DNA of 64,000 nt, taken from Limnomonas spitsbergensis (taxonomy: Eukaryota; Chlorophyta; Chlorophyceae; Chlamydomonadales). The stretch is from positions 1,674,001 through 1,738,000 of the forward strand of contig JAYJMM010000113.1 in assembly GCA_037349105.1 (NCBI GenBank), read 5' to 3'. Within the stretch, counting starts at the first letter, position 1. Each line of letters starts with the position of its first letter. A model generated the notes under the pieces. That model was not told the origin of the DNA. It saw only the letters and a program-made list of their open reading frames with translations, and did no database searches. Below are positions 33,758 to 44,269 of the stretch, one piece after another. Both the position numbers and the translations under genes were made by a program.

Positions 33758-35245
33758 TTCTTTAGGGATCTCCTTTATGGGAGACTGTAAAAACAAATGT
33801 GCCTAGGAAAAAAAGTGAGTACAAAAAAAGTGGGGATCTTTGCCACCATCCCCGGGTTTCTTTTGGTGTCTTTATTTTTCTTGAACCCTTCGCTCTTTTT
33901 CAGGGTTGTTTTCTTTCGGGTGCGAACAAACATCGGCTGGTTTGGCGAACCGTATTTGGATATGCATTGACCTATGACGGCATGTTGTGCGGCTTGTGGA
34001 AGCTTTCGGTGTTTAAAATGGGAAGTCGTAGGTGCTAGGCTGTGAGCGACTGACATCAGTACGGCATTAGTGTCACGGACGATTACGTTCGGTGTGTAGC
34101 GGGCGAGAGGTGTCATCGCCGCGCGGCCAATAAGCTTTTCGAATACTTATCGCCTATCCCCGACGCTGGGTACAATCGAATCGCAATGCTAAAAAAGACG
34201 CGCGACCTAACCTACTATGCCGAAGCGACGGTTCACGACGCTCCGCAGGCACAAGCCAGGGGTCGGTTGCGACGTAGTGTTCTGCCGCAAGCGCGGCTTC
34301 GATGAAAAGAAGCACATTAGCAATGCGGTTCTATTGCTCTCAACGTCGGGTGTAGGCGATACGTATTCGGAAAGCTTTTGGGCCGCGCGGCGATGACACC
34401 TCTCGCCCGCCACCCACCCAATGTAATCATATGTGACTAATGCCGTACGGGTGTCAGCCGCTTATTGCCTGGCATCGACAAGACTTACAGCACGTTTCCG
34501 ATTGAGGACCCCGGAACAAACGTGTACGACGGTCTTCTGGTCTTCGGGAGATTTCCGGGGAGGGTGTTTCTGCAAACAACCCGGAGCCACAGACCGGAAC
34601 GTGAGGCCGCGTAATCTTGCGTGGTTCAGGGTTTACTGCGATATTGCCGAATGTGTGCCTATATGTTATCTGCGCTGTTGCTGCTGCTTCTGCTTCTGCT
34701 GCTGATGATAATGATGATGATAGGGATGACTCGCTCGCGGAGTGACCAAGGCCGAGGCGGCCCGCGGCCTTTCTGCAGGGCCGCCCCCATCAGTACCGCC
34801 CGATAAGTTCATGGGAAGAAAAATGCGGCGATTCATATTTATAAACAAAAGCTATTCGAAGGCCTGAAAACTCTCCGGGGTCTTTGGAATTTCCGGGGAG
34901 GGGGGGGGGTCCCCGGAAAAACAAGAAACGTACTGTACACTCTTGGTGGTCTAAAGGCTCCGGAGATTTTCCGGGGTCCAGTGTTTCAGCTTAAAACACA
35001 CCGGAAACACCCCGGAAAGTTTCCGGGGTCCAATCAGAAACGTGTTGTTATCAATCGGAGGTAGCGCGTTCCTGCCTGCCTGTGGCAAAAAAAGTTGTTG
35101 CATACCGTGCGTTATCGCATTCCGATGGTTGTTCGCACACGAAAGGAAACAACCCTGAAAAAGAGCGAAGGGTTCAAGGAAAAGAAAAGACACCAAAAGA
35201 AACCCGGAAAAGGTGACAAGATCCCCGTTGTATTTTTTCTATTTA
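33758..35245. mobile_element. Foldback (long inverted repeat) element inserted in the LINE tail
   Basis: The right-arm LINE tail runs straight through (GGCGTTCTCTTTTC then ACATGCGTTCTCTC), so this 1.5 kb is an insertion. Its ends are inverted: GGGGATCTTTGCCACC and GGGTTTCTTTTGGTGTC near 33835 pair with sequence near 35165-35225. An inner 30-bp perfect stem pairs 34099-34128 with 34381-34410. Related end sequence occurs at 3235-3300 and 49525-49590. It carries the MPKRRFTTLRRHK ORF remnant (about 34218) and a MITE. Exact ends and target duplication are unclear. Confidence 0.65.
34488..35047. mobile_element. MITE with 3-bp TTA target duplication, copy 2
   Basis: 560-bp relative of 26443-27001, bounded by CAGCACGTTTCCGATTG and CAATCAGAAACGTGTTG and flanked by TTA (34485-34487 and 35048-35050). 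The foldback remnant at 26205 shows the empty site (GAGACTTTTCAAGCGGAGG), confirming the insertion. Confidence 0.8.
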
Positions 35246-35452
35246 TACATGCGTTCTCTCTCCTCTCTGCCGGGCCTAGAGCCCCAGAAGCTCCCTTTCA
35301 CACGGCAACGAAAACACCCGGCCGTCGGGAACACGAAACAGGTTGACACATCTCATGCAGAATAGTTGTACATGTCTTGTTCTCTCCACCCGACCCTCGC
35401 CCTCCCTCCTTCCCTCTTTCCACGCAACTGTGTTGTAGCATCTAATATACGC

Positions 35453-35772
35453 TGTAAGGGTTTCACCCTTCCCGGTCGTTCAGTAGTTAACCTGTCGACA
35501 AGACTTTCCTTCGGTAGTTAGAAGTTGAACGTTGATCTTCCTACGGCAGTTGAACCCTCTCGTGTCTCTCTATTTATACAGGGCCTTCTGCCTTTCTCCT
35601 TGCCCTAGTCTTACGAACTAGTGTGCCACCACTGACATTCTCCTTGCCTTAGTCTGACGAACTAGTGTGCTACCCTTTGTAATTCTACGTTGCCACCTCT
35701 CCGCCTCTTGAACGCTCTCTGATCCCAGCTCTGTGTGTCCATACCAGTCAGCCAGTACTTAGATCCCTTTCA
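35453..35772 (+). repeat. 5' LTR
   Basis: 320 bp, TG...CA ends. Contains CTCTCTATTTATAC (TATA-like, about 35567) before a short duplicated segment with TTACGAACTAGTGTGC. Confidence 0.85.
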
Positions 35773-35774
35773 AC

Positions 35775-35786
35775 TGGTTTCAGAGC
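35775..35786 (+). promoter_or_regulatory. Primer binding site, initiator-tRNA-Met type
   Basis: TGGTTTCAGAGC lies 2 bp after the 5' LTR. It differs at one base from TGGTATCAGAGC, the common plant-type site complementary to the 3' end of initiator tRNA-Met. Confidence 0.7.
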
Positions 35787-37580
35787 TCCGTCTACGATTC
35801 TTCGACCCTTCACCTTGCCTCGACCTACTCGACCATCGACATCCTCGTCACTCCTCTGCCATATCGTCACCTTGTCAACATCGCCTCTCTTCTGCATCCT
35901 CGTCATCCTTGCTCCCTCGTCACTTGGCCCCCCTACCTCGTCATCTCTGCCTCCCTCGCCACCTCCGCCTCCGTCGCCCCCTCTGAACTCCCGTCCCTTC
36001 GACATCTCTGTCCCTCGTTGCCCATATTCCCTCGTCGTCTCTGTCACATCGAACGCATCTCCGCGCTGCCATGCGGAAATGTTTCTGCTCCTTCGAACAT
36101 GGCCGCACAACCAGTGTCTGCCCCCTGTCCTCGTCAGCATATGCCCTCCATGGCAGGTCCACTCCAACAAAGCGCTGAGCGGCGCTGCCCGAGTTTGTAC
36201 CACCCGATGGCAACGATCTCAGAAACAACGTGTACAACTGTTGACACTTTCACCCTTGTCCCCATCGTCCCCCACCGTCCCATCGTCTTCGTCTCCCTCG
36301 TCACCCCTCGTCCCTTCGCCTCGCGGTCTTCACTGATCCGACCCTCCACTCTACTGTCGTCACGGAAATTCTTATTGGCTACCGCTCTTCGATTTTCTGG
36401 CTCTTTGACTGTCCTCAAGACTGTCGACTTCCCATGCAACTCCCTGCCGGCACATGTCCTCGGAACTCCCTAGCTCGTCCACCTCTACCTTTCGTCTCAC
36501 GACTCTCAGTTCTTCCCTTCGGTTCACTGATCCCATCAAGGCTCCATCGTCTTCACCAACCTCATCCTCGTTTCTGGTGTCTTCCCCCCGAAATGTCCTT
36601 GTTGGCTCATGCCCTCCGATAATTTCGTACCAGTCGACTCCATGCCCTTGACACCCACTCATGTTCCATGCAGCTCCAGCTCATGTTGGATATTGCCCAC
36701 CGGCCGCCATGACATCGATACTCCTCCACGGTCTCTCTCCCGCCTCGCTCTCGACTACGTACCTTGCCCGGTCCTCCACTGTCCCCTACGTCCTTGACCA
36801 CCACGTCCATGCTCAACGCCATCTCGTCTTCGGCTTCTCCCATCCTCCCTCAACACCCTCCCTCGTCCCTCGTCCTCGTCCCAGCCTTACACCTCAAACC
36901 TACGCCACTGTCCCAGCCGTTCCTCCTTCGTTGCTCCTCCTCTCCTCCACCATGCTCCCTATGTCCCTCGTTCCTTGTCCTCTCCTCCACCGCCTCCTCC
37001 TCGTCCGTCCATGATGCTCTATGATCCTTCTGCCAAGCAAGGCCTCCCACTGTCCCACAGCGGCGCCGCCGCGTACCGTTGCCATTGCTCTACTAGTACG
37101 GCAGACTTGCTTGCGCATACCGCCGCCATGGCTCCGCTACATCCGCGGCCTTGCTTGCTTGCCTGGTAGATTGCCATGTATGTGCTCTTGCATGAATCTT
37201 TTCACCCGTGTTTCTGTTTTATTTGTTTATGTCCTTTGCTCGCGTGCCTTTCCTCATATCTTTGCTCTTCTAGAATTGTCCTTTTTGCCTCGGGCATTTA
37301 GTCGCCGCCGCCGTTCCATCAGCGTGTCCTTAGTCAGTTGTACTTGTGTTCCAGTAAATTTTGTTGCATTTGCCTTGGTGCTTTTGTATTTCTTCCCTTC
37401 AGGGTTTGTCCTCTGAATCTCCATCTAGATTTGCCTGTCTGGATTTCGACTCTCTGGGTTATATCTGCAATTTCATTTTCTGTAGTCCTTTGTTTTCAGG
37501 TCTTGAGTGTCCTCTTGCCTTGCCTTACCTCTCTGAGTTTGAATGTTTTAAGTTCAAGTCTCCGAGGACGTTCCACTCCT

Positions 37581-37590
37581 AGTAGGGGAG
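37581..37590 (+). promoter_or_regulatory. Polypurine tract
   Basis: AGTAGGGGAG directly before the 3' LTR (2 bp gap), in the place where plus-strand synthesis is primed. Confidence 0.6.
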
Positions 37591-37592
37591 TT

Positions 37593-37968
37593 TGTAAGGG
37601 TTTCACCCTTCCCGGTCGTTCGGTAGTTAGTTAACTTGTCGACTAGACTTTCCTTTGGTAGTTAGAAGTTGAACGTTGTTCTTCTTACGGCAGTTGAACC
37701 CTCTCGTGTCTCTCTATTTATACTGGGCCTTCTGCCTTTCTCCTTGCCTTAGTCTTACGAACTAGTGTGCCACCACTGTCATTCTCCTTGCCCTAGTCTT
37801 ACGAACTAGTGTGCGACTAATGTCGTCATTCTCCTTGCCTTAGTCTGACGAACTACGGTAGTGTGCCACCCTTTGTAATTCTACGTTGCCACCTCTCCGC
37901 CTCTTGAACGCTCTCTGATCCCAGCTCTCTGTTTCCATATCAGTTAGCCAGAACTTAGATCCCTTTCA
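37593..37968 (+). repeat. 3' LTR
   Basis: 376 bp; longer than the 5' LTR mainly because a TTACGAACTAGTGTG-containing segment is repeated once more, besides several small indels. Confidence 0.85.
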
Positions 37969-38277
37969 TACGCACCTATCTACTATACGCACCTATCTAT
38001 CAGTGCGCGACGTTGAGGACGTGCAAGGAGGTGGGTAGTATGCTTGGTGCACGCTGAGTGACAATGAATTGCTGTGGAAGGAAGGACTTGCGTGAAGGGA
38101 GCTGCGTGTGCAGGAATAGCCATAGATTACTGGCTGGGAATAGCAGAGTAATACTGTAATGTACTGCATCGTTCTGGTTCTCATGGGTCGATGTCTGACG
38201 TGGCTACTGAGTGAACCGCCACGTCATGGAGTTCGTACCTGAAATCCTGAATACACAGTCTCGTGCAGAGATTTCGT

Positions 38278-38847
38278 TCAGATATCTCCCAGAGATCTCC
38301 CTGATGATGTCGCAGATACGCAACCAGTCGAGTCAATCAGCCATGAGGTCGACCTATTCAGCAAGTGGTACTTATCATCCGTCCTCAGGTTAATTGCGAG
38401 AGTCGACCAAACAAGTGCGAATGCCGCTGAATTTAGTGACGCATCAGATGTAGCAGTTGGGCCATGTCCACCACTAAATATCCAACCGTCACGAAACCAC
38501 AGGTCGTGCATACCCCCTAGCTGGTCATTCCAAGGCCATACGCGATTATCGGCCTGCTGAGTGGGCCTGCTGAGTGGGCCTGCTGAGTGGGCCTGCTGAG
38601 TGGCAGGAGAGGAGGAGCTATCCTCTGTCTCTATGCCCCCCCTGCCCATCCGATAGCCCCGATTCCCTGCCCATTTCCCCCTGTCCCTCTGATCCCGTGC
38701 TTCCCTAATACCCCCCGCTATACCCGCTGCTCCGTCACTCCTTTGCCCCCCGGCTGGCTGTCCTAGTTGGACCCTGGCTGCCGACCCGCTCCCCTGCTCC
38801 GTTGCCCATGTTCTTTTGCAGACCAACTCCATTGCTACATTGCCCAT
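38278..38847 (-). CDS. Hypothetical ORF, 189 codons (left arm)
   Basis: Open minus-strand frame. The N-terminal half is Gly/Arg/Gln-rich; the C-terminal half reads MHDLWFRDGWIFSGGHGP and LLNRSTSWLIDSTG. The right arm has the same C-terminal half (58500-58832) with about seven substitutions, but its N-terminal half is separated by a stop and an unrelated stretch. The opposite strand is equally open and equally conserved, so coding on this strand is not established. No family recognised. Confidence 0.3.
   Translation of the reverse strand: MGNVAMELVCKRTWATEQGSGSAARVQLGQPAGGQRSDGAAGIAGGIREARDQRDRGKWAGNRGYRMGRGGIETEDSSSSPATQQAHSAGPLSRPTQQADNRVWPWNDQLGGMHDLWFRDGWIFSGGHGPTATSDASLNSAAFALVWSTLAINLRTDDKYHLLNRSTSWLIDSTGCVSATSSGRSLGDI
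38561..38612. repeat. 13-bp tandem repeat, four copies
   Basis: GGCCTGCTGAGTG repeated head to tail. The right arm has only a single copy (about 58447, reverse), so the array expanded or shrank after the duplication. Confidence 0.85.
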
Positions 38848-40057
38848 GTCGACATGCTCCCATTACTCCCCTCTTCCTTTTCTCTTTTTCCTGCCCCTTT
38901 TACTTAGGCGCCCACGCGGCCGAGCCTTTTTGAGCAGGGCCCATAGGTGTAACGTCATTGATAACGTCATTGACATGCATGTTTCACTCTTTTAGTATCT
39001 TACATGCTATGCACAATCAAATTGTGCACACCAATAACGGGTGCAATGCCCTATCATCAGCATGATATGGCAGTAGCCATTCCGCATGATCCGCAAGTAT
39101 TATTTGTATAGCAGATGGTATCCAGCCTATAATTGAGCCGAAAGATTGAGCAGCTATGATGTGGATGGGCCATGGATGACTAGCCAGATTCACACATGCC
39201 TGTTGTTTTGGAAAGGCTCCAGCTTCAAGGAATGTAACAGCCTGCATTATATACTTGGAATAATGAGAATGTCAGAGAATCAGCAGCCTCTGGCTGATTA
39301 ATGAAACGGTTGTGACTGCCACAGAGGAGCTGGGTGGCTAGACATGAAGATATATAGTATGAACAAAGCACGTCATTACATATTTTATATTTTCCTACTT
39401 CTCGGAGGACCGTTATGTATTCCAGTATATTTTACAGTGAAATATTGTTAGGACCCATATTTTCGGGGAAATGAGCAAAAGCACATCAACAAAAATTACC
39501 TGCAACATAAACAGAGACTATCAACCTCTATCAGAACATGACTAAAATCAAGTTCACAAAAATTGCCTAGGACTGAAAGCTTACGCTCCAGCCAATTCAG
39601 TTGATATAAAAGGCTGAAAGCAAAGAGCAAGGGATCGACAAGAATTGGAAAATCGTCATGGTTTCTTTCGTTTCTTTCTTGTTGGCTGTTTCCAGTTATT
39701 CTAGTTATTTAAAACCGGACCCAGATTTAAGGGACCCAACAGCGAAGCATGCAATCTCAATATTGATAAACCTTTAACCTATCAAACAATGTCGCCCCAC
39801 AAAATCCCATTGACCATGCATCGCCTGCAAGGCCATGACCTATCCATTTGCAAATGACTGGCTATTTCTGCCCACTTGCTCCTGTCTGAAAGCACCTACG
39901 CCCCCACCCCCCAATCAACAAATGTCAGCAGACATACAGCCAGCATTGCTTATGCTGACTATTTTGCTTCCACGATACTGTCCCGCCTCATGTCCTTCTG
40001 TGCGCTGACGGCGGTTCTCCCATCATCTGTTCAAGGCAGGCCCTCGTAGAAATGCAT
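38623..40057. other. Arm sequence without a supported gene apart from the hypothetical ORF
   Basis: 38908-38922 carries the reverse of the CGGCCGCGTGGGCGC short-repeat block. 39070-39120 is the intact site of the plastid-like insertion seen in the right arm at 57447. The rest (39260-40057) is the 3' flank of the transporter gene with no feature I can name. Confidence 0.45.
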
Positions 40058-40533
40058 TTAAAACCAATGGTTGCTGAACATCACCACATCCATGTTCTCC
40101 AGGGACACGCCCTTGGTCTCGGGAACCAGCAGGTACACGAAAGTGGTCACTGAGATAAAGGAAGGAGGGAAGAGGGGGGGGGGGGGGGGGAATGTCAGTA
40201 AACAACACATGCTTTTGAAAAAAAAGTAATTAGGTGGTGGAAGTGGCAGGGAGACAATCACCTGGGAATTCCACGGGCCAGTAGAAATGCAATGCAGGCT
40301 CGCAAAATGGAACATGTGATTATCGGCAGGCACGGGTCATTTCCCATAAACCGGACTACTTATCCGCGGTTGTCATATTGACGCACGCAAGCCGTCCTAT
40401 CGGCTGCTTATTGCCTAGGCCATGCTCCCGCCCTGACTCACTGACGAGGACCAATGCTAGGAGGAAGAGGTACACTCCAAACTCCATGGCGCACAACATG
40501 TTGAGGAAGCACTGGCCAATGAGGAAGGTGAAG
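40058..40533 (-). pseudogene. Last two exons of an MFS sugar transporter (left arm)
   Basis: Exon A (40533-40442) encodes FTFLIGQCFLNMLCAMEFGV and YLFLLALVLV, matching the tenth to eleventh membrane spans of plant and algal H+/hexose symporters (STP/HUP family). Exon B (40150-40058) encodes TTFVYLLVPETKGVSLENMD and ends FSNHWF, with the PETKG signature of the family. Donor GTCA|GTGAGT and acceptor TATCTCAG|TGACC join as an ATG (Met) codon. Upstream exons are not visible; a TIR element (40612-41212) lies just upstream, so this is a gene end or fragment. Confidence 0.7.
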
Positions 40534-40611
40534 CTGCAGGGAGGGAGAGGGGCAGACGGGGTTTCAGTATCCTTTTTCTATTTTTTTCTTAATCGTCTTT
40601 CCTCAATACCG

Positions 40612-41212
40612 TAGAACGTCTTTGACTCATCTCGTAATTAAAAAATTATTGGGGTGCGCGGACATGGCTGCGCGCTAATATTAATTCCAAATCGCCGCTG
40701 CGCGGAGCGTTAGTCAGGTGCCCAAACAACTATATTGGGGTGCGCGCTACGAATTAAAATCAGCAAATATCAAAAAATCGCGCGCTTGTGCGTGACTGTT
40801 TGATTTGACATCCGTCGAGTGATACTTACGCCAATCCCCGTTGTGAAACTCGATCTTGGAGGCAGAGACGGGTGCTGACGACTGCTGACGTTTCGGGGCT
40901 TCAACAGCCACACGTTTCCTGAGGCTAGGAAACGGTGGAGGAGGAGGATGACGAGTATGCTGGGTATTGCAGACCGTGTACTATCCTTGCTAGCATCAAA
41001 CGAGGTTTTAACTAAGTTTTACTGTACTGCCTGAAAGTGATGCGCGGAAGGAAATTTAAATTATTTCCAGTAATGCGCGATGTTAAATTAAATTACCTGC
41101 TGTGCGGCGTTAAATTAAATTAAAATTTCGGCGTTGCGCGACCGTTTTTTAATTTCCTTTTGGGGTGCGTGACGGGATTTTTGGGGAGGGTTGCGCGGAG
41201 TCTTAGATGTTA
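40612..41212. mobile_element. Possible TIR element with CGCGCACCCC motifs (left arm)
   Basis: Ends TAGAACGTCTTTGACTC and GAGTCTTAGATGTTA are imperfect inverted repeats. The interior alternates AT-rich runs with GGGGTGCGCG-type blocks. The same element is in the right arm (55313-55917), so it was present before the duplication. Confidence 0.4.
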
Positions 41213-41262
41213 CCGTATACGGTAGTTTCATCGGTTACAGGAATTCCGCACCCGATGCCTGG

Positions 41263-42174
41263 TCACTTCATGACTTGGCTCGTTACTCGCTGAGGCTCGA
41301 TCGAGAGTCCGCGTAATGCTATGGCGGTGCGTAAATACATAACGTGTGTCCTGGTTTCTCCAGTCATCATGGGATAGATCCATGGAAACCGTAGGGTTTG
41401 GTTCGCAACCCCCAAAGGTCCGACAGGGACATCGCCGAAGACGAAGCTGGCCCAACGGATGACCTCCAGGCCGCACATGGGGTGCTGTCGTCACCACGTA
41501 GCTCCGACACGATCTCCGCCATTTGCATCGAGCAAAATAACTCGTTGTCCATTGCCCCAGACGGAGGCACTAGTGATCAGGAAATACCGTAGGCCCGCAA
41601 CAGTGGGAGGATACTTGTCTTGGAACGCAGGATCTGCAAATAAATTCAAAGACGGTAGGTCGTCATGGAACTTAAGGCTGCTTAATGGACACTACGCATA
41701 ACACCCGCATGCGCCAAGTGTCATCGTCATTCGTCAATCCAACCTTAGGAGAGGAACAGTACCAGTACACATTGAACGTGCGGCATTGCACATGATACAA
41801 GAACGCAGCGCGCTTCCACCCTTACGCACGCTGAACCATACATCGTACACCCAATAAGAAAACATACATGCATACAACCCATCCAATGCGTGACAACCCG
41901 GTATAAACGCCTTGTCTAGTACACCTCCAATCCAACTACATCTTTCCAAAAGGCATATCAGAGAAAAATATGGCTTACCATCATCCGTTATGAAGCCCTC
42001 CCGTATCGTCTGCGACGTCAGCAGCACCTCCATCAAGCAATTAAGGTCCCGAGACGAGACGTCGTAGACATCCAGGCCGAACTACTGCGACGCAACCCTT
42101 GCGGTACGATTCGGCCCCTGTGGAGTCTCAGCCTCCAGAACACCGAAGTCAAAAGCACCGCTGTATATTGGCGC
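41263..42174 (-). pseudogene. Unidentified multi-exon gene, left-arm copy, disabled
   Basis: Exon 1 (42174-41979) has an acceptor (TTTGCAG) and a donor (GATGATG|GTAAGCC); exon 2 starts at 41633 after TTTGCAG. Phases agree (G + AT). Exon 1 reads APIYSGAFDFGVLEAETPQG, then FGLDVYDVSSRDLNCLMEVL. Exon 2 reads DPAFQDKYPP, NELFCSMQMAEIVSELRG and AAWRSSVGPASSS. This copy has an in-frame TAG (42084-42082) in exon 1 and a 4-bp frameshift in exon 2 before GQWTTS/MDNEL. Family not recognised. Confidence 0.5.
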
Positions 42175-42554
42175 CTGCAAATATTTCAAATGAACAGAGC
42201 TTCAAAAATCAAGGAACAAACGATACCAATCGTCAACTGCATCAGACGGCATATATTACGGTACTGGACACCCATCATGCACCAACTAAGGTATGTCGAT
42301 ATATCGACATTCCTGCCTTCATCGAGTAACTTATTTAAAATAAATGCAGCTCATAGCATCATAACGACATGCGGTAAAGCTAATAAGGTAAAGACAACTC
42401 ACATTACTACTAGTGACCGCCACGTCTAACAACACCCCACTCAGTCGCTGGCTCGACACTCCCCCCCTCTCGAAACTCGCCGATGCCGTGCACAGAGCTA
42501 ACCGCATGAGCTAAGTCCCTACTGGCACCGCAAATGTGAAGGCAGCCCGCAGGC

Positions 42555-43721
42555 CAGGGTTACCCAGTACGGGCCGTATTGGCCTAAAATCCCGTACCGT
42601 ATCCGTACCGTACCGTACCGTTTGCAACACGGCCAAGTACGGTCGCCATTTCCTGCACTGCATGACTGCATGAGAGCGATGGAGGTAGCGCTGAGAACAG
42701 GAATGCAGCGTACACGGCTGTTTCGCATTGGATTTTGCAGCCGTCATCGAAGGCTGGCCAGGCCAAGCGTGGGCGATGCAAATGTTGTAATTATATTATC
42801 GTCAACACTACGCGATTTACCAATCACCTCGCGGGCATAACAGGACAAGTTGCGGCGTGTAAGACGTTAGGACGGGTGATACAGGCATATTGCAGTGATG
42901 TCGTGTGATCGTCTCCCTCGTCTGGCAAATCCACACCGTCCACAGTCCACACATCCAGGCGATCAAAATCTACGTAAGCTCGCTCGCTTCCAGTGGTAAA
43001 GAGGCATTGGTTGCTCGTGAAAGTACAAGTCTACCCCAAAATCTAGTGGCAATAAGACAGAACTTGGCGCCAAGTCACAATCCAAAGCTGCATAGAGGGA
43101 GGAGGGCAGGAGGCCAGGAGGAGTAGATAGGAGCCCATGAGTCCAGGACTCCCAGGAGGGAGGCAAGACACAGGAGCTCCGTGTCTCCTTACGAAGTGAT
43201 TTCCATGCATGCCATGCAACTCAGCAACTATGCAAGGTGATTCTGAGGCCTCTTGTTTCTATTGCTATATTCAAGCATGTAAAATTTCATGTGCCTTGCT
43301 GGTGGGTAGCGTTTATATGGACTAGCTGAATTACTGAAATGCTGAATGGCATGTTGGAACATTGTAATGGCGATCTGTGAGGTGTTTGGGATTGCATCAA
43401 TGATCATATTTTCTCCTATCATGTCAGCCTGGTAAATCTGCATGCATGCATGGAGATCCTTGGTGGTTATTTGGGGGCCATGCAAAAATTGCATGGGGAC
43501 TGTCATGCAGCCATGCAGTATGTCAGGATGTGCATGGGGTCAAACAGTCATGTGAGTGTTGCATGCATGTGTTTCTCTGTGTGGATACTGCTATTCCGAG
43601 CCTTGAAGGTGGGGAAAATCTTGGACCGTATTGGCCTACCGTACCGTCCCTTTCGTCCGTACCGTATCCGTACCGTACCGCACCGTATTCCCGTACCGTG
43701 TTTCCGTACCGGGTTACCCTG
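42555..43721. mobile_element. hAT-like non-autonomous element 1 (left arm only)
   Basis: Ends CAGGGTTACCCAGTACGG and CCGTACCGGGTTACCCTG are inverted repeats. CCGCAGGC is duplicated on both sides (42547-42554 and 43722-43729); an 8-bp duplication and CAGGG ends are hAT hallmarks. Subterminal CCGTACCGTACCGT repeats lie at both ends. The right arm keeps the empty site near 50848. No transposase frame was recognised inside. Confidence 0.85.
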
Positions 43722-43867
43722 CCGCAGGCCACCAAGCTCTGCAGCAAGAGCGACGCTCGCAGGCGTGATAAGCGCTTGGCGCTTAAAGGGCAGCAGGGTC
43801 AGCATGGTGGCCACAACTGTCAAGCCGTGCAGTCATCAAGCAGAGGCCAAGTGAAACCAACCGCACA

Positions 43868-44152
43868 ATGGTCTTGGGTACCTGGGTGAAGCTATCTATG
43901 AGGATGCCCTTTGGTACCTCTGTAGCTGCTATGTGCAGATGCAAAACAAGTGCCCTGGGGCTAGCATGCTCATGCAAACTCGCACGTGATGCTCAAGGCG
44001 AGCTACGCGTGGTCTTCAACGGAGATTGCCAGCACACCTCAGACGAGCAAGTGGCAGGAAGACTCTCCTGGGCAGCACGCCAGGCAGCTGTCGCCACAGC
44101 GGTGGGCAGAGCACCAGCCTATGCCCTATGCACATGCACTCAGCCTCAGTGA
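43868..44152 (+). CDS. Cys/His-rich ORF, possible zinc-binding domain
   Basis: A 94-codon frame outside the duplicated arms reads MCRCKTSALGLACSCKLARD, then GELRVVFNGDCQHTSDEQ. The spacing of Cys, a basic strand, G-x-L-x-V and a Cys/His pair recalls FLYWCH/WRKY-GCM1-type fingers found in MULE transposons and some transcription factors. The evidence is pattern only. It may be a gene fragment. Confidence 0.3.
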   Translation: MVLGTWVKLSMRMPFGTSVAAMCRCKTSALGLACSCKLARDAQGELRVVFNGDCQHTSDEQVAGRLSWAARQAAVATAVGRAPAYALCTCTQPQ

Positions 44153-44269
44153 CGGGCCGGTTGTGCACCAGCTTGACAACACAGCCAGCTTGGTTGGCGC
44201 CTCTTCACAAGTCCTTGGGCAGGCTATCTCGGAGGAGCGCAAGCGGCGTTTCATCCGCCATAAAGACGA

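Larger units (their letters stand above)
35453..37968 (+). mobile_element. Non-autonomous LTR retrotransposon (2.5 kb)
   Basis: Two LTRs (35453-35772, 320 bp; 37593-37968, 376 bp) begin TGTAAGGGTTTCACCC and end CTTAGATCCCTTTCA. The 5-bp target TACGC is duplicated outside (35448-35452 and 37969-37973). The right arm of the inverted duplication has the unoccupied site (CTATACGCACCTATCTACC). The internal 1.8 kb is CT-rich and encodes no gag, protease, RT or integrase I can recognise. It therefore depends on proteins from elsewhere, like TRIM or LARD elements. Small indels separate the two LTRs, so the insertion is not brand new. Confidence 0.85.
30388..43784 (+). repeat. Left arm of large inverted duplication
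   Basis: Matches the reverse complement of 50788-62610 once arm-specific insertions are removed. Order: LINE copy, ORF at 38278-38847, sugar-transporter exons, TIR element 40612-41212, unidentified gene exons. Homology ends near 43784 (GGCGCTT then AAAGGG). Insertions unique to this arm: 33758-35245, 35453-37968, 42555-43721. Confidence 0.85.

Noticed and set aside
35735..37169. Ser/Pro-rich ORFs inside the LTR element
   Set aside because: CT-rich low-complexity sequence with open frames on both strands and no gag or pol motif.
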